64,000 nt of DNA from PXAP01 sp964421595 (GCA_964421595.1 CAYQXY010000014.1:49176-113175); one strand, 5' to 3'; shown: positions 41,010-50,562, numbered from the stretch's first letter. Translations and numbers: made by a program. The notes: a model not told the origin generated them from the letters alone.

Positions 41010-43160
41010 TTACCGGATAATTGTCATTTCATCAAGCAGGTATCCTGCCCCGGCATACCGGTCGGTGATAAAAAGCACATAATTGATATCGACACTTATA
41101 TTTCTGCACCTGTCCGGATCAAACATTATATCGCTCATGGTGCCTTCCCACACCCTGTCAAAATTCACTCCAATAAGATGTCCGTCACCATTTATAACCG
41201 GACTGCCGGAATTGCCACCGCTTGTATGATTAGATGCAATAAAGGCTACCCTGACATTACCGTCAACATCATATTCACCAAAGTCTTTATTCTCATAAAG
41301 TTCAATTAACCGTGAGGGTATATCATAATCAGCAATTCCGGCAGAATGCTTTTCCATCACCCCTGAAATGGTGGTGTAATGGTTGTAATACACTGCATCC
41401 CTTGGATGATACCCTTCTACATTACCATAGGTTACCCGAAGTGTCCGGTTGGCATCAGGGAAGAAGGCCCTGTCAGGCTCCATCAGCCTCAGGCCTTCCA
41501 CAAAATCTCTGTAGAGGACAGTAATCTGCTGGTTAATCTCGTTATAGGCAGGTACTACAGTATTCTCATATACCGACCTTATATCTTTGGCCATTAACAT
41601 CAAAGGGTCTTCTGATATCCCCGATATTTCCGATACATCGAGTATATCAATCATCTTCATTACCTGGTCTTTGTCGCTAAAAACAGATGCATTGAATACA
41701 TATGCGGCAAATAAACTAATATCAGAATTAAATTCATTGTCAATTGTCAGGAAAAAATCCGGGTGAAATTCAGGGTCAATGTTTTGACGATACATCTCCA
41801 GTATTTCTACAAAAACATCCCGGTCTATGGGCTGATGGTAATTTCTGAAAAATCTTTCAGCCGAAGACCTCAGAAGGTCAGTCACACCGGGCAAATCCTG
41901 CTCGCCTGTACCCGATGCATGAATATCCAGCAGTCTTGAAAATTCATTTACAAACCTGATAATTTCAATAGCATACAATCCCTCTCTGCCATAATCCCTC
42001 GGCAGTGTATATTTTTCCAGCTCAGTGTAAAGGCTGTCAAAGGCAGGCATAAGATATGCATATGAATTTCTCTCAGGCACATCATTTGCCCAGTTTGAAA
42101 ACTTCTTCTCGATAGCTTTCTTTTTTCCTATTCCGTCTATCCTTGCCAGTCCGAGATTCTCCCCCTTCCATCTCTTCCAGGCATTACTGACTCCTGCATA
42201 CTTTGATGCATATTGTATCCTTACGACATCATCCAGGGCCATATGGCTGTCCATTATTTCAAGTCTTTTGTCTCTCAGACTGATACTGTGAGGGTTGGTA
42301 ACTTCAGTTATTAATCTGACTGCGTGGGAAGTAAGATAACGGTTGGTTACTCCGGGAAATCCAAAGACCATTGTGAAATCACCTTCTGATACACCACGGG
42401 TTGAAACAGGCAGGGAAACCGGTGTATTATAAGGTACGTTGTTTTCTGAATGAGCTGAAGGATTATTGTCAGCATCGGCATAAATCCTGAAAAATGCAAA
42501 ATCTCCTGTATGCCTTGGCCACATCCAGTTGTCAGTATCACCACCGAATTTGCCTATGGATGAAGGTGGAGCCCCTACCAGCCTGACATCTTCAAAAAGG
42601 TCATATACAAACAGATAAAACTCACTTCCATAATAAAATGCGTTTACATTTGCCCGGTAACGGGTTCCCTCAACGGCTTCTTTCTCAACTGTTGAAGAGG
42701 CCACTGCAATTGCCGCCTGTCTCTCATCCTCAGTCATATCTTCACGAAGCAATCCGGTTATCTTTTCAGTAACATCTTCCATTCTGACAAGAAAAGTAAC
42801 AGTCAGGCCAGGATTCGGCAGTTCTTCTTCACCGGACATTGCCCAGAAACCATCAGTAAGGTAGTCATTTGAAACGCTGCTATGGGACTGGATTGAGCCA
42901 TACGCACAATGATGATTGGTAAGAACCAGTCCGCTCCCGGAAATAACCACTCCTGTACAACCTCCAATCCTGACAACAGCATCTTTCATGCTGGCCTGGT
43001 TTACACTGTATATATCCTCTGCCGTCAGCCTGAAACCTTTCTGCTGCATTTCTTCAATATTGTACTTTTCCAGCAGCATTGGCAACCACATGCCTTCAAC
43101 TGCGGATATACGGGGTACAAACAAAAACAGGATGAATAAAAATAGAGATAAACGCTTCAT
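41010..43160 (-). CDS. S46 family dipeptidyl-peptidase (DPP11-like)
   Basis: A 716-residue periplasmic serine exopeptidase with a signal peptide (cleavage near ISAVEG). Chymotrypsin-like catalytic motifs are split by a helical domain: His in VLTNHHCAYG (near 80), Asp in the KFGGDTDNWMWPRHTGDF region (near 215), and Ser in SGGNSGSPVINGDG (near 640). The residue in FDRVW aligns with the S1-pocket Arg of P. gingivalis DPP11 (Gly in DPP7), suggesting release of dipeptides after Asp/Glu. These enzymes feed on peptides in asaccharolytic Bacteroidota. The ATG at 43160 replaces a TTG two codons upstream. A strong terminator follows. Confidence 0.92.
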   Translation of the reverse strand: MKRLSLFLFILFLFVPRISAVEGMWLPMLLEKYNIEEMQQKGFRLTAEDIYSVNQASMKDAVVRIGGCTGVVISGSGLVLTNHHCAYGSIQSHSSVSNDYLTDGFWAMSGEEELPNPGLTVTFLVRMEDVTEKITGLLREDMTEDERQAAIAVASSTVEKEAVEGTRYRANVNAFYYGSEFYLFVYDLFEDVRLVGAPPSSIGKFGGDTDNWMWPRHTGDFAFFRIYADADNNPSAHSENNVPYNTPVSLPVSTRGVSEGDFTMVFGFPGVTNRYLTSHAVRLITEVTNPHSISLRDKRLEIMDSHMALDDVVRIQYASKYAGVSNAWKRWKGENLGLARIDGIGKKKAIEKKFSNWANDVPERNSYAYLMPAFDSLYTELEKYTLPRDYGREGLYAIEIIRFVNEFSRLLDIHASGTGEQDLPGVTDLLRSSAERFFRNYHQPIDRDVFVEILEMYRQNIDPEFHPDFFLTIDNEFNSDISLFAAYVFNASVFSDKDQVMKMIDILDVSEISGISEDPLMLMAKDIRSVYENTVVPAYNEINQQITVLYRDFVEGLRLMEPDRAFFPDANRTLRVTYGNVEGYHPRDAVYYNHYTTISGVMEKHSAGIADYDIPSRLIELYENKDFGEYDVDGNVRVAFIASNHTSGGNSGSPVINGDGHLIGVNFDRVWEGTMSDIMFDPDRCRNISVDINYVLFITDRYAGAGYLLDEMTIIR

Positions 43161-43177
43161 AATCAAATTATATTTTT

Positions 43178-43768
43178 TTAGAAATCAATTAAATTTTTAT
43201 ATAGTTTCTCAGTTGGTAAACCCATAACATTAAAATATGAACCTCTTATTTTTTTGATGCCGGCATAACCTATCCATTCCTGAATGCCGTATGCTCCTGC
43301 CTTATCATATGGCCTGTAATTATCAACATAAAAGGCAATCTCGCTCCCGGTAAGATGCCGGAAAAATACAGAAGTGAGTGAATGAAAGGTTGTGGTTTTT
43401 TGTTTGCTCCTTAGACAGACCCCTGTAATAACCTCATGTTTCCGGCCCGAGATCTTTTCAATTATCCTGACAGCATCCTCCCTGTCGTCAGGCTTGCCCA
43501 GCACCTGCCCGCCACACCATACAATAGTATCGGCTGTAATAAGTAATGTATCTTTGTCGAGTAAATTTAAAAATCCATCTGATTTTTTAAGCGCCAGATA
43601 TACCGGAATTTCCTTTTTTAAGAGTGTTGCCGGGTATGATTCATCCTCATTACCGTTATCAGCAGACTCAAATCGCAGTCCCAGTTCCTTCAAAAGGTAT
43701 TGTCTTCTTGGCGACCTGGACGCGAGAATGATCTTTGTGTTTTTAAATTTTTCCTGTATTGTCAGCAT
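43178..43768 (-). CDS. maf: Maf-like nucleoside triphosphate pyrophosphatase
   Basis: A 196-residue Maf/HAM1-fold enzyme that hydrolyses non-canonical or excess NTPs (dTTP/UTP or m7GTP depending on subgroup) to monophosphates. Motifs are the N-terminal LASRSPRRQYLLKELG, the catalytic DTIVWCGGQVLGKP (Asp/Glu pocket, near 78), SGRKHEVITGVCL and the C-terminal DKAGAYGIQEWIG. It lies 6 bp after the UbiA-like gene and 17 bp before the peptidase. Confidence 0.93.
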   Translation of the reverse strand: MLTIQEKFKNTKIILASRSPRRQYLLKELGLRFESADNGNEDESYPATLLKKEIPVYLALKKSDGFLNLLDKDTLLITADTIVWCGGQVLGKPDDREDAVRIIEKISGRKHEVITGVCLRSKQKTTTFHSLTSVFFRHLTGSEIAFYVDNYRPYDKAGAYGIQEWIGYAGIKKIRGSYFNVMGLPTEKLYKNLIDF

Positions 43769-43774
43769 ACCGGG

Positions 43775-44758
43775 TTAAAAAGATGAAAGGATTATATACC
43801 TCACCAGTAGTGAATACATCAGGCCTGTAAGCATAATAATTTTTGCCATCGAATTGCAGATATGGTAATCCTTCCTTGTCCGGGCTTTATGTAACCTTAG
43901 AATTAAAACTGTTGAAGGAAGTAAAATAAATAAAGCAAAATAAACAAGGCTCAGATAATCGGTCTCTCCATAAAATCCGACCATAAGATAACCTTTATAA
44001 AGGTAGGCAAGTGAAAGAAGCATTACGATGATCAAACCATTTACAATCATTTTTGAAACAGCAATGCCTGCTACAATTGGCACAGATCTTCTTCCCTGTA
44101 TTTTGTCGCCTTCAAAATCTTCCATATCCTTAATAATCTCTCTGGCCATTGTTGTCAGAAATGCAAAATAGCCAAAAGAACCTACCCACGCAAAAATATA
44201 ATTAAAACTGGCATTGTTCAATTGAAGGACATTGCCATATTCGGAATTGAGAAGCGGGATCTCAAAAAGCACAACCATTAATGGAACCAGTGCAGTAAGA
44301 AATGAAATTATGATGTTTCCGGTCAGGAATTGCCGGTTGTAAGTTGTCGAATAAAACCAGAGCAACCCGGAAACAAAAATAAATAATACCCCAATCATGG
44401 GAACTCCAATATAAAAACCCAGGTAGAAACCGAGAAGTATACCGGAAAAATTAAGACTCCAGTGCATAAAAATAGCCGCCCTTCTTGATATTTGACGGCC
44501 AACCACTACAGTATCGGGGCGATTCAAAATGTCAGTCCGCGTATCAAAATAATCATTTATTACATACCCTGCAGCAGTAATAAATATTGTGGCGAGAACC
44601 AGTAAAAAGAAATGAAAACTACTCAGCTGTAGCTCAAATTCATTAATGCCCAGAATCGGGCTGATAATGGCATACCTCATTAAATATTGAGTAGCGGCAA
44701 CAATTAACAGGTTTTTATATCTTATCAGGTGTAAAAAAGGGATCAGCTTGATTTTCAT
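43775..44758 (-). CDS. UbiA-family prenyltransferase
   Basis: A 327-residue integral membrane protein with about nine hydrophobic helices. The first Asp-rich motif NDYFDTRTD (near 77) and second motif DMEDFEGDKIQGRR (near 205) bind the prenyl diphosphate through Mg2+. Bacteroidota relatives are often labelled geranylgeranylglycerol-phosphate geranylgeranyltransferase-like, but the acceptor is not evident here. The ATG at 44758 was chosen: the 41 residues upstream lie inside the preceding gene and are not membrane-like. It lies 10 bp after the KdsC-like gene. Confidence 0.88.
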   Translation of the reverse strand: MKIKLIPFLHLIRYKNLLIVAATQYLMRYAIISPILGINEFELQLSSFHFFLLVLATIFITAAGYVINDYFDTRTDILNRPDTVVVGRQISRRAAIFMHWSLNFSGILLGFYLGFYIGVPMIGVLFIFVSGLLWFYSTTYNRQFLTGNIIISFLTALVPLMVVLFEIPLLNSEYGNVLQLNNASFNYIFAWVGSFGYFAFLTTMAREIIKDMEDFEGDKIQGRRSVPIVAGIAVSKMIVNGLIIVMLLSLAYLYKGYLMVGFYGETDYLSLVYFALFILLPSTVLILRLHKARTRKDYHICNSMAKIIMLTGLMYSLLVRYIILSSF

Positions 44759-44768
44759 TTTGGAAGTC

Positions 44769-45290
44769 TTATATGATAAATGTATCAGCATCCATCCATT
44801 TATCCTGTGTCCGGAGTACCTGTTCGATAACATCCCTGACACAACCTTTGCCACCGTTACGGTCGGATATGTATCTGGCAATTTGTTTTATTTCAGAAAC
44901 CGCATCTTTCGGGCATACCGGAAATCCAACCTTTTCCATTACCGGATAATCGGGCAGATCATCGCCCATATACATGACATTTTCCGGGGCCAGATCATAT
45001 TTATAACAGAAATCTTCAAAATCATCAAGTTTTCGTGATGATTTCAGGTAAACACTCTCTACACCCAGTGTACTGAATCTCTTCTTTATAGACTCAGCGT
45101 TGCTTCCGGTAATTATTCCTACCGGATAACCTTTGCGTACCGCCAGCTGAACGGCAAATCCATCTTTGATATTCATGCTGCGGGTAAGCTCGCCGTCAGG
45201 GCTGAGCACCATGATACCGTCAGAAAATACACCATCTACATCAAATACAAATGCTTTTACCCTGCCAAGATCTTCCTTAAAATAACCCAT
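44769..45290 (-). CDS. KdsC-like HAD phosphatase
   Basis: A 173-residue HAD-superfamily IIIA hydrolase. Motif I is FDVDGVFSDG (nucleophile Asp near residue 17), motif II GIITGSNAE, motif III a Lys in YLKSSRKL, and motif IV MGDDLPDYPVM. Absence of a cap domain and the DVDGVxTDG form match KDO-8-phosphate phosphatase, which acts in lipopolysaccharide core synthesis as a tetramer. The start overlaps the stop of the upstream DUF2520 gene by 1 nt (TAATG). No kdsA/kdsB is nearby, so another sugar phosphate is possible. Confidence 0.88.
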   Translation of the reverse strand: MGYFKEDLGRVKAFVFDVDGVFSDGIMVLSPDGELTRSMNIKDGFAVQLAVRKGYPVGIITGSNAESIKKRFSTLGVESVYLKSSRKLDDFEDFCYKYDLAPENVMYMGDDLPDYPVMEKVGFPVCPKDAVSEIKQIARYISDRNGGKGCVRDVIEQVLRTQDKWMDADTFII

Positions 45291-46114
45291 TACTTTTGGT
45301 TTTGTAACTTATTAACACCATCATCAGCAATATGAGACCTCACATGGATGCTTTCAGTCAGCTGGTTATAAATACTCTTTAATTCCGGGGAGAAAGATAG
45401 TAAATCCATATGCTTTTTAATAATTATCATGTCATTTCTTCGGGCAGGGCCGGTCTGGGCTTCTTGCGGATTTATCTCAGCAGCCTTTCTGGCTGTCTCA
45501 AGAATGAGCGGATGAAAAATTTCAAAAGGTATGCCTGTCCGCGCCAGAACATCTGAAGCCAGTGAGTACATATGATTTGCAAAATTACAGGCAAAAACTG
45601 CTCCTGCATGAAGCCATGACCTCTCTTCTGAATTCACCTCCCGCACACTGGAACTGATACTCTCAGCCATTATCCTGATTCGGGATAACCCTCGTGAAGT
45701 GTTTGACTCAATGCATATCGGGATATCTTTAAACCCGGGATCCTGATTACCGGAAAAAGTTTGCAGAGGATAGAGAACTCCATAATCAGTTGCATGACCG
45801 GCAAATATATCTGCAGGCAGACTCCCGGCAGTGTGCAATAAAAGAGCCTTCATAAATCCCGATTTTCTTACCGTTTCAACAGTAGCCATGTCTGTAAGTG
45901 CAAAAATCCATACCCCGGCATCCGGGCCAATATCTTCTATCTTGTCTGTCCACCCGGCACTTACTTGTTCAGCCAGTCTTTGTGCATTTTTAAGGGTCCT
46001 GCTGTAAACAATTTCTATAATATGACCCGAACCGAAAAGTGATCGGGCCATATAACCGGCTACATTACCTGAGCCAATTATTGCAATCTTTTCCTTTTGT
46101 GGTTCCTTATTCAT
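45290..46114 (-). CDS. Rossmann-fold DUF2520 protein
   Basis: A 274-residue NAD(P)-binding protein. The N-terminal Rossmann motif IAIIGSGNVAGYMARSL (about 10-27) is followed by VYSRTLKNAQ and an ALTDMA segment. A C-terminal helical DUF2520 domain contains SWLHAGAVFACNFANHMY (near 165) and PLILETARKA. The fold resembles ketopantoate/pyrroline-5-carboxylate reductases; its substrate is unknown. It is first in a tight string with KdsC-like, UbiA-like and Maf genes, an arrangement I believe recurs in this phylum. Confidence 0.88.
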   Translation of the reverse strand: MNKEPQKEKIAIIGSGNVAGYMARSLFGSGHIIEIVYSRTLKNAQRLAEQVSAGWTDKIEDIGPDAGVWIFALTDMATVETVRKSGFMKALLLHTAGSLPADIFAGHATDYGVLYPLQTFSGNQDPGFKDIPICIESNTSRGLSRIRIMAESISSSVREVNSEERSWLHAGAVFACNFANHMYSLASDVLARTGIPFEIFHPLILETARKAAEINPQEAQTGPARRNDMIIIKKHMDLLSFSPELKSIYNQLTESIHVRSHIADDGVNKLQNQK

Positions 46115-46382
46115 CTGGATAATTTAAAAGTATAAATATAAACAAGTTACATATGATTGTTAAATGGTTGCCACGGAAGGGTAGGATAAACTATGAATTT
46201 CTTTTTCCGTGCACGGTATTATATACCCTTGCCAGGTGGTCGCCATGGTCAAATCACCTTAGTCACCACAGTTGAATTACCCTTTATATTATTCTTCTCT
46301 TTTCAAGTACTCTGGCATATGGGAGATTCACATTTACAGCCCCCCTGCAAATGGATGACTGGCTTTAGATAAATCTTAAAAT
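46115..46382. other. gene-free stretch upstream of the DUF2520 gene
   Basis: No gene or clear promoter element recognised. Confidence 0.4.
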
Positions 46383-46430
46383 TAAAAAACAAAACCCGGA
46401 ATCCTGTCATTAATATACAGTATCCGGGTT
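46383..46430 (-). terminator. rho-independent terminator of etfB-etfA-acyl-CoA dehydrogenase
   Basis: AACCCGGA...TCCGGGTT with an inner CTGT/ACAG pair on the minus strand, followed by a T-rich tail, 24 bp after the stop. Confidence 0.8.
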
Positions 46431-46453
46431 AATTTATACGGAAAATACAATAG

Positions 46454-48160
46454 TTAATATTTATACGACCCGAGATCTTTTAGTTCGAAATTTCTTATAT
46501 AACTGCACCGTTCACTGTTCTGAGCCCTGGCTTTACCAATAAAAATGACAGCCGAGGGAATATAGGTTTCGTCGGCATGAGCATCTTTAAGCAAAAGGTG
46601 GCCCATGATTATATTTCCGGCCATCTCAACAAGTCTCCTTGAATGAAAGTCAAGGTACTCATTATCCCCTGCCCCGGTGACCTGCTTTACACAACTCTCA
46701 AATTCATCTGCCATCTCTTTCAGTACCGGCTTCAGGTATTCAAGTTCCGGACTTACTGCCTCCTTCTCATAAGTATCTCTGATATATCCAAGATAGGTGC
46801 CTGAGGTAACACCCCTTATTGCAGCAACAACCTGTAACTGTGAAGTTCCTTCATATATCGATGTAATCCTGGCATCACGGTAAATACGCTCAACAGGGAA
46901 ATCCTTCATAAAACCGGCGCCGCCATGAACCTGCAGTGCATCATATGCAATTTCATTTGAATATTCACTGGCAACAAGTTTTAGCAGGGGTGTGAATACG
47001 TCGGCAAGACGCTGGAATTTTTTTTGCTCATTTCTCTCTTCTGTCTCAAGTTTCCGCTCTTCTGAAATAGAGTTAAGAACCTTATATACATCTACAAATC
47101 TTGCGGTCTCATAAAGCAGGGTCCTTTGAGCCCTGATTTTGACCTGCATATTCCTTAACATTTCATATACGGCCGGGAAATGAATTATGGCTTTCCCAAA
47201 TTGAGTACGCTCTTCAGCGTATTTAAGGGCTTCGCGATAAGCTGCCTCAGATATACCCACCGCCTGGGCTCCAACACCCAGCCGTGCACTGTTCATCAGC
47301 GACATTACGTACTTTATCAAACCGAATTTCCTGTTTCCAACAAGTTTGGCAGGTGCATCCTTAAAAACAAGTTCACAGGTTGGCGACCCCTTGATACCAA
47401 GTTTATTTTCAATCCTCCTTATCGTCATTGCATTTTCCTTCCTGTCATATACAAACAATGACAAGCCCCGGCCATCACTTGTACCATCTTCAGACCTTGC
47501 AAGCACGAGAGAAATGTCGGCATCCCCGTTTGTTATAAAGCGTTTCACTCCGTTCAGCAACCAGACATCTCTCTTTTCATCATATGCTGCCTTCAGCTGT
47601 ACAGCCTGCAGATCGGAACCGGCATCAGGTTCAGTAAGATCCATCGCGGCGGTTGCTCCAAGATTAAAACGCGGTAAAAACTCATCCTTTATCTCATTTG
47701 AGCCGAATTCATGAATCGTTTCAGCACAATCCTGAAGTCCCCAGATATTTGCAAAGCCTGCATCAGCCCTCGACACCAGTTCAGCAGCCATTACATAAGG
47801 CACCATGGGAAAATTCAGTCCCCCGTATTCCCGGGGAAGCGACATACCGATCAGTCCGGCCCGGGTGAGAGCTTCATGATTTTCTTTTGTACCCCTGGCA
47901 TACACAACTTCATTATTGACCAGACTCGGACCCTCAGCATCAACCGATTCGGCATTGGGCGATATGACATTGCCGCAAATGTCACCTACTATTTCAAGAA
48001 CTTTATCATAACTGTCAATAGCATCCTCATAATCAAGAAAGGCATAATCGCAATCATCCTTACCGGAAAAATTACGCTCTTTTAGCTGCACTATCTTCTT
48101 CATCAGGGGATGCTCAAGGTGGAACTTAAGATCCTTATTATCAGTATAAAAATTAGCCAT
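46454..48160 (-). CDS. acyl-CoA dehydrogenase family protein
   Basis: A 568-residue flavoprotein that introduces a 2,3 double bond into an acyl-CoA and passes electrons to ETF. Motifs are AMDLTEPDAGSDLQAVQ (near 193), FITNGDADI, the adenine/FAD segment QVHGGAGFMKDFPVERIYRDARI (near 415) and the catalytic Glu in SIYEGTSQLQ (near 445). It is longer than short-chain ACADs (380-400) owing to an extra C-terminal domain (about 470-568), as in the AidB/ACAD9-like long forms. It is third after etfB and etfA (39 bp gap) and followed by a terminator. Confidence 0.92.
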   Translation of the reverse strand: MANFYTDNKDLKFHLEHPLMKKIVQLKERNFSGKDDCDYAFLDYEDAIDSYDKVLEIVGDICGNVISPNAESVDAEGPSLVNNEVVYARGTKENHEALTRAGLIGMSLPREYGGLNFPMVPYVMAAELVSRADAGFANIWGLQDCAETIHEFGSNEIKDEFLPRFNLGATAAMDLTEPDAGSDLQAVQLKAAYDEKRDVWLLNGVKRFITNGDADISLVLARSEDGTSDGRGLSLFVYDRKENAMTIRRIENKLGIKGSPTCELVFKDAPAKLVGNRKFGLIKYVMSLMNSARLGVGAQAVGISEAAYREALKYAEERTQFGKAIIHFPAVYEMLRNMQVKIRAQRTLLYETARFVDVYKVLNSISEERKLETEERNEQKKFQRLADVFTPLLKLVASEYSNEIAYDALQVHGGAGFMKDFPVERIYRDARITSIYEGTSQLQVVAAIRGVTSGTYLGYIRDTYEKEAVSPELEYLKPVLKEMADEFESCVKQVTGAGDNEYLDFHSRRLVEMAGNIIMGHLLLKDAHADETYIPSAVIFIGKARAQNSERCSYIRNFELKDLGSYKY

Positions 48161-48199
48161 TGTCTATTTTTTGATATTCAAATTAAAAAGTTTTTCCCG

Positions 48200-49216
48200 T
48201 TATTTTGTATTCTGCTGATAATACTTTATCATTTTGGGGATGATCTCGGTAAGATCACCAACAATTGTATAATCGGCTATCTGATTGATCGGAGCCTGAG
48301 AATCGTTATTAATGGAAATGATTATCGCCGACTGGTCCATGCCTGCCCTGTGTTGTATCTGACCGGATATGCCGCAGGCAATGTAAAGTTTTGGCCGCAC
48401 AGTAATACCTGTCTGGCCGACCTGCCTTTCATGTTCAATAAAACCACCATCCACAGCTGCCCTGGAACCGGCTACCTCGCCTCCAAGTACTGCTGCCAGG
48501 TCGTAAAGAAGTTGAAAGTTCTCTTTGGAACCAACACCATATCCACCGGCAACGATTATTCCTGCCCCTTTAATGTTAACCTTCCTGCTCTCCATATGCC
48601 GTTCTATAATACGAACAACAAAATCTTCGGTTTTAAGCCATTTCTCAGGGTCAATCTTTTTTATTACACCCTTATGTCCGGCAACCATCTCCTTTTTCAT
48701 CACTCCCTCTCTAACAGTTGCCAGTTGCGGACGGGTATCTGGATTGATAATTGTGGCTATAATATTACCACCGAAAGCCGGCCTTATCTGGTACAGGAGG
48801 TTTTTATACTCTTTTTTGGTCTTATTCTCAGTATGGTCGCCAATCTCGAGGGCGGTACAGTCGGCCGTTAATCCGCATTTCAATGATGAGGCAATTCTCG
48901 GGGCCAGGTCCCTTCCGACCGAAGTTGCCCCAAACAGGCCGATAGCTGGTTTTTCCTCTTCAAACAATCCATGCACAATAGATGCATGAGGCAAAGTCAG
49001 GTATGGGTAGAGACGCTTGTCATCAGCAATGTGCACTATATCTGCCCCATACGGAAAAATCTGCTTTTCGATGTCTTTTAGTCCCGAACCTATTACTACA
49101 GCTTCAAGTTTGCATCCTAAAAGGTTGGCGAGAAAACGTCCTTTGGAAAGTAATTCAAGACTCACCTCTGCTACGTTACCCTCTTCTATTTCACAATAAA
49201 CGAAAATGTTATTCAC
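48200..49216 (-). CDS. etfA: electron transfer flavoprotein alpha subunit
   Basis: A 338-residue FAD-binding ETF subunit. The N-terminal half begins NNIFVYCEIEEGNVAEVSLELLSKG, and LFGATSVGRDLAPRIAS lies near 95. The C-terminal FAD domain contains VAGGYGVGSKENF, GSRAAVDGGF, VGQTGITVRPKLYIACGISGQIQH and SAIIISINND. The start is GTG at 49216, preceded by GGAAGAA; no better ATG exists. It partners EtfB (77 bp upstream) and the acyl-CoA dehydrogenase downstream. Confidence 0.95.
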   Translation of the reverse strand: MNNIFVYCEIEEGNVAEVSLELLSKGRFLANLLGCKLEAVVIGSGLKDIEKQIFPYGADIVHIADDKRLYPYLTLPHASIVHGLFEEEKPAIGLFGATSVGRDLAPRIASSLKCGLTADCTALEIGDHTENKTKKEYKNLLYQIRPAFGGNIIATIINPDTRPQLATVREGVMKKEMVAGHKGVIKKIDPEKWLKTEDFVVRIIERHMESRKVNIKGAGIIVAGGYGVGSKENFQLLYDLAAVLGGEVAGSRAAVDGGFIEHERQVGQTGITVRPKLYIACGISGQIQHRAGMDQSAIIISINNDSQAPINQIADYTIVGDLTEIIPKMIKYYQQNTK

Positions 49217-49293
49217 TTCTTCCTTATTAAATTATCAATAATCTATTTTGAAAACCGTTAAATATCCGGTTGCCCGGCAAAAACCTGATCAAT

Positions 49294-50169
49294 TTACCCG
49301 ATTGTATGGTTGGCAATCAAATCCTTCATTAGTTTCTCTATGTCACTGTCGGAGGTGGTTAATTGCATAGAATCCTTTCCGGTGAACACGACATTTTCGA
49401 TCTTCTTGACTTTTGTCGGAGAACCTGATAAACCCAGTTGTTCTGTTTCTGCTCCAATATCATCGACACTCCACTCCTCAATCAAAAGGTATGGCCTGTC
49501 CTTTTGAAGCTGAAGGTAGTCTTCATCAGCCTCCTGAAGTTCACTTAAACTCTTTGCATGCTTATACTTGATCGTATACTTTGCATGTCTCGAGCGGCAT
49601 TCCGGGGCTGAGCTGTGGACGGTAACCATTACAGGCAGGGATGATGCTACAGTTTCCACTCCCCGCTCAAGTCTGCGCTTGACAGTAATCTCATTTTCGG
49701 TTACAGATACAATCTCCTCTGCATAAGTAATCTGAGGAAGATTAAGTTTTTCAGCAACCTGGGGTCCGACCTGGGCGGTATCTCCATCTATTGCCTGGCG
49801 GCCGGCTATAATTACGTGGAAAGGAGAAAGTTTTTTAACTGAAAGTGAAAGTGCATATGATGTAGCCAGGGTATCTGAACCGGCAAATTTACGGTCAGTA
49901 ACCAGAAACCCGTTATCGGCACCACGGTACATTGCTTCACGTATAACTTCGGCTGCACGGCCGGGACCCATTGTAAGTATTGTTATGGTCGCATCGGGGT
50001 GCTTGTCCTTTATCCTGAGAGCCTGTTCAAGAGCATTCAGATCTTCAGGATTGAAAATTGCCGGCAATGCTGCCCGGTTAACGGTTCCATCGGCTTTCAT
50101 GGCATCTTTTCCAACATTCCTGGTATCAGGCACCTGTTTGGCCAATACGATTATTTTTAATCCACTCAT
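49294..50169 (-). CDS. etfB: electron transfer flavoprotein beta subunit
   Basis: A 291-residue ETF subunit. It starts LKIIVLAKQVPDTRNV, with FNPEDLNALEQALRIKDKHP near 40, the nucleotide loop AGRQAIDGDTAQVGPQVAEKL near 122 and RRLERGVETVASSLPVMVTV near 165. The C-terminal extension (about 200-291) is longer than in typical 250-260-residue EtfB. It is first in the three-gene operon, with a good promoter. Whether the pair is bifurcating (second FAD in EtfB) or conventional cannot be settled by eye. Confidence 0.95.
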   Translation of the reverse strand: MSGLKIIVLAKQVPDTRNVGKDAMKADGTVNRAALPAIFNPEDLNALEQALRIKDKHPDATITILTMGPGRAAEVIREAMYRGADNGFLVTDRKFAGSDTLATSYALSLSVKKLSPFHVIIAGRQAIDGDTAQVGPQVAEKLNLPQITYAEEIVSVTENEITVKRRLERGVETVASSLPVMVTVHSSAPECRSRHAKYTIKYKHAKSLSELQEADEDYLQLQKDRPYLLIEEWSVDDIGAETEQLGLSGSPTKVKKIENVVFTGKDSMQLTTSDSDIEKLMKDLIANHTIG

Positions 50170-50207
50170 GAGATTAGTTAATGATTATAGTTTCAAAAAT
50201 TAAGTGA

Positions 50208-50236
50208 CAAATATAAAAAAAAAATGACCAGCCAAA
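50208..50236 (-). promoter_or_regulatory. promoter of the etfB operon
   Basis: On the minus strand TTTG (50233-50236), 17 bp, TATATTTG (50208-50215) fits the Bacteroidota -33/-7 pattern fully. About 40 bp before the ATG. The remaining 50237-50491 shows nothing recognisable. Confidence 0.65.
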
Positions 50237-50491
50237 TCAGTATTCAGACCAGAGCTGACACTTGCGAATATAACTTTCTGATTACATGCACTATAAACTG
50301 TTAAAAAAAACTGACCTTATAAAAATTCACTGGAAATCATCAGATTTAATAATATTACATATCATGAGGCTTTAACGAATTAAAACTGGTTCCCGTCCAT
50401 CGGTCTGATAATTATATTATGGATGGATTGCGAATTATCAATAATATAAGTTATTGCGATAAACTGATTCTGTAAATCAAAATTTTGAATT

Positions 50492-50530
50492 AAACAATGA
50501 AACCCGGCAAAACCGGGTTTCATTGTTTTT
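50492..50530 (-). terminator. terminator at the end of the rpoC transcript
   Basis: Perfect 16-bp stem AAACAATGAAACCCGG / CCGGGTTTCATTGTTT with a 5-nt loop, 33 bp after the DUF3467 stop. It runs into further T/A on both sides. Confidence 0.9.
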
Positions 50531-50562
50531 ATGTTAACAGACGTACAAACCACAACCGTTAA

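Noticed and set aside
45303..45319. Rex-like sequence TGTAACTTATTAACA
   Set aside because: Half-sites are out of register by one base and it lies inside the DUF2520 coding region.
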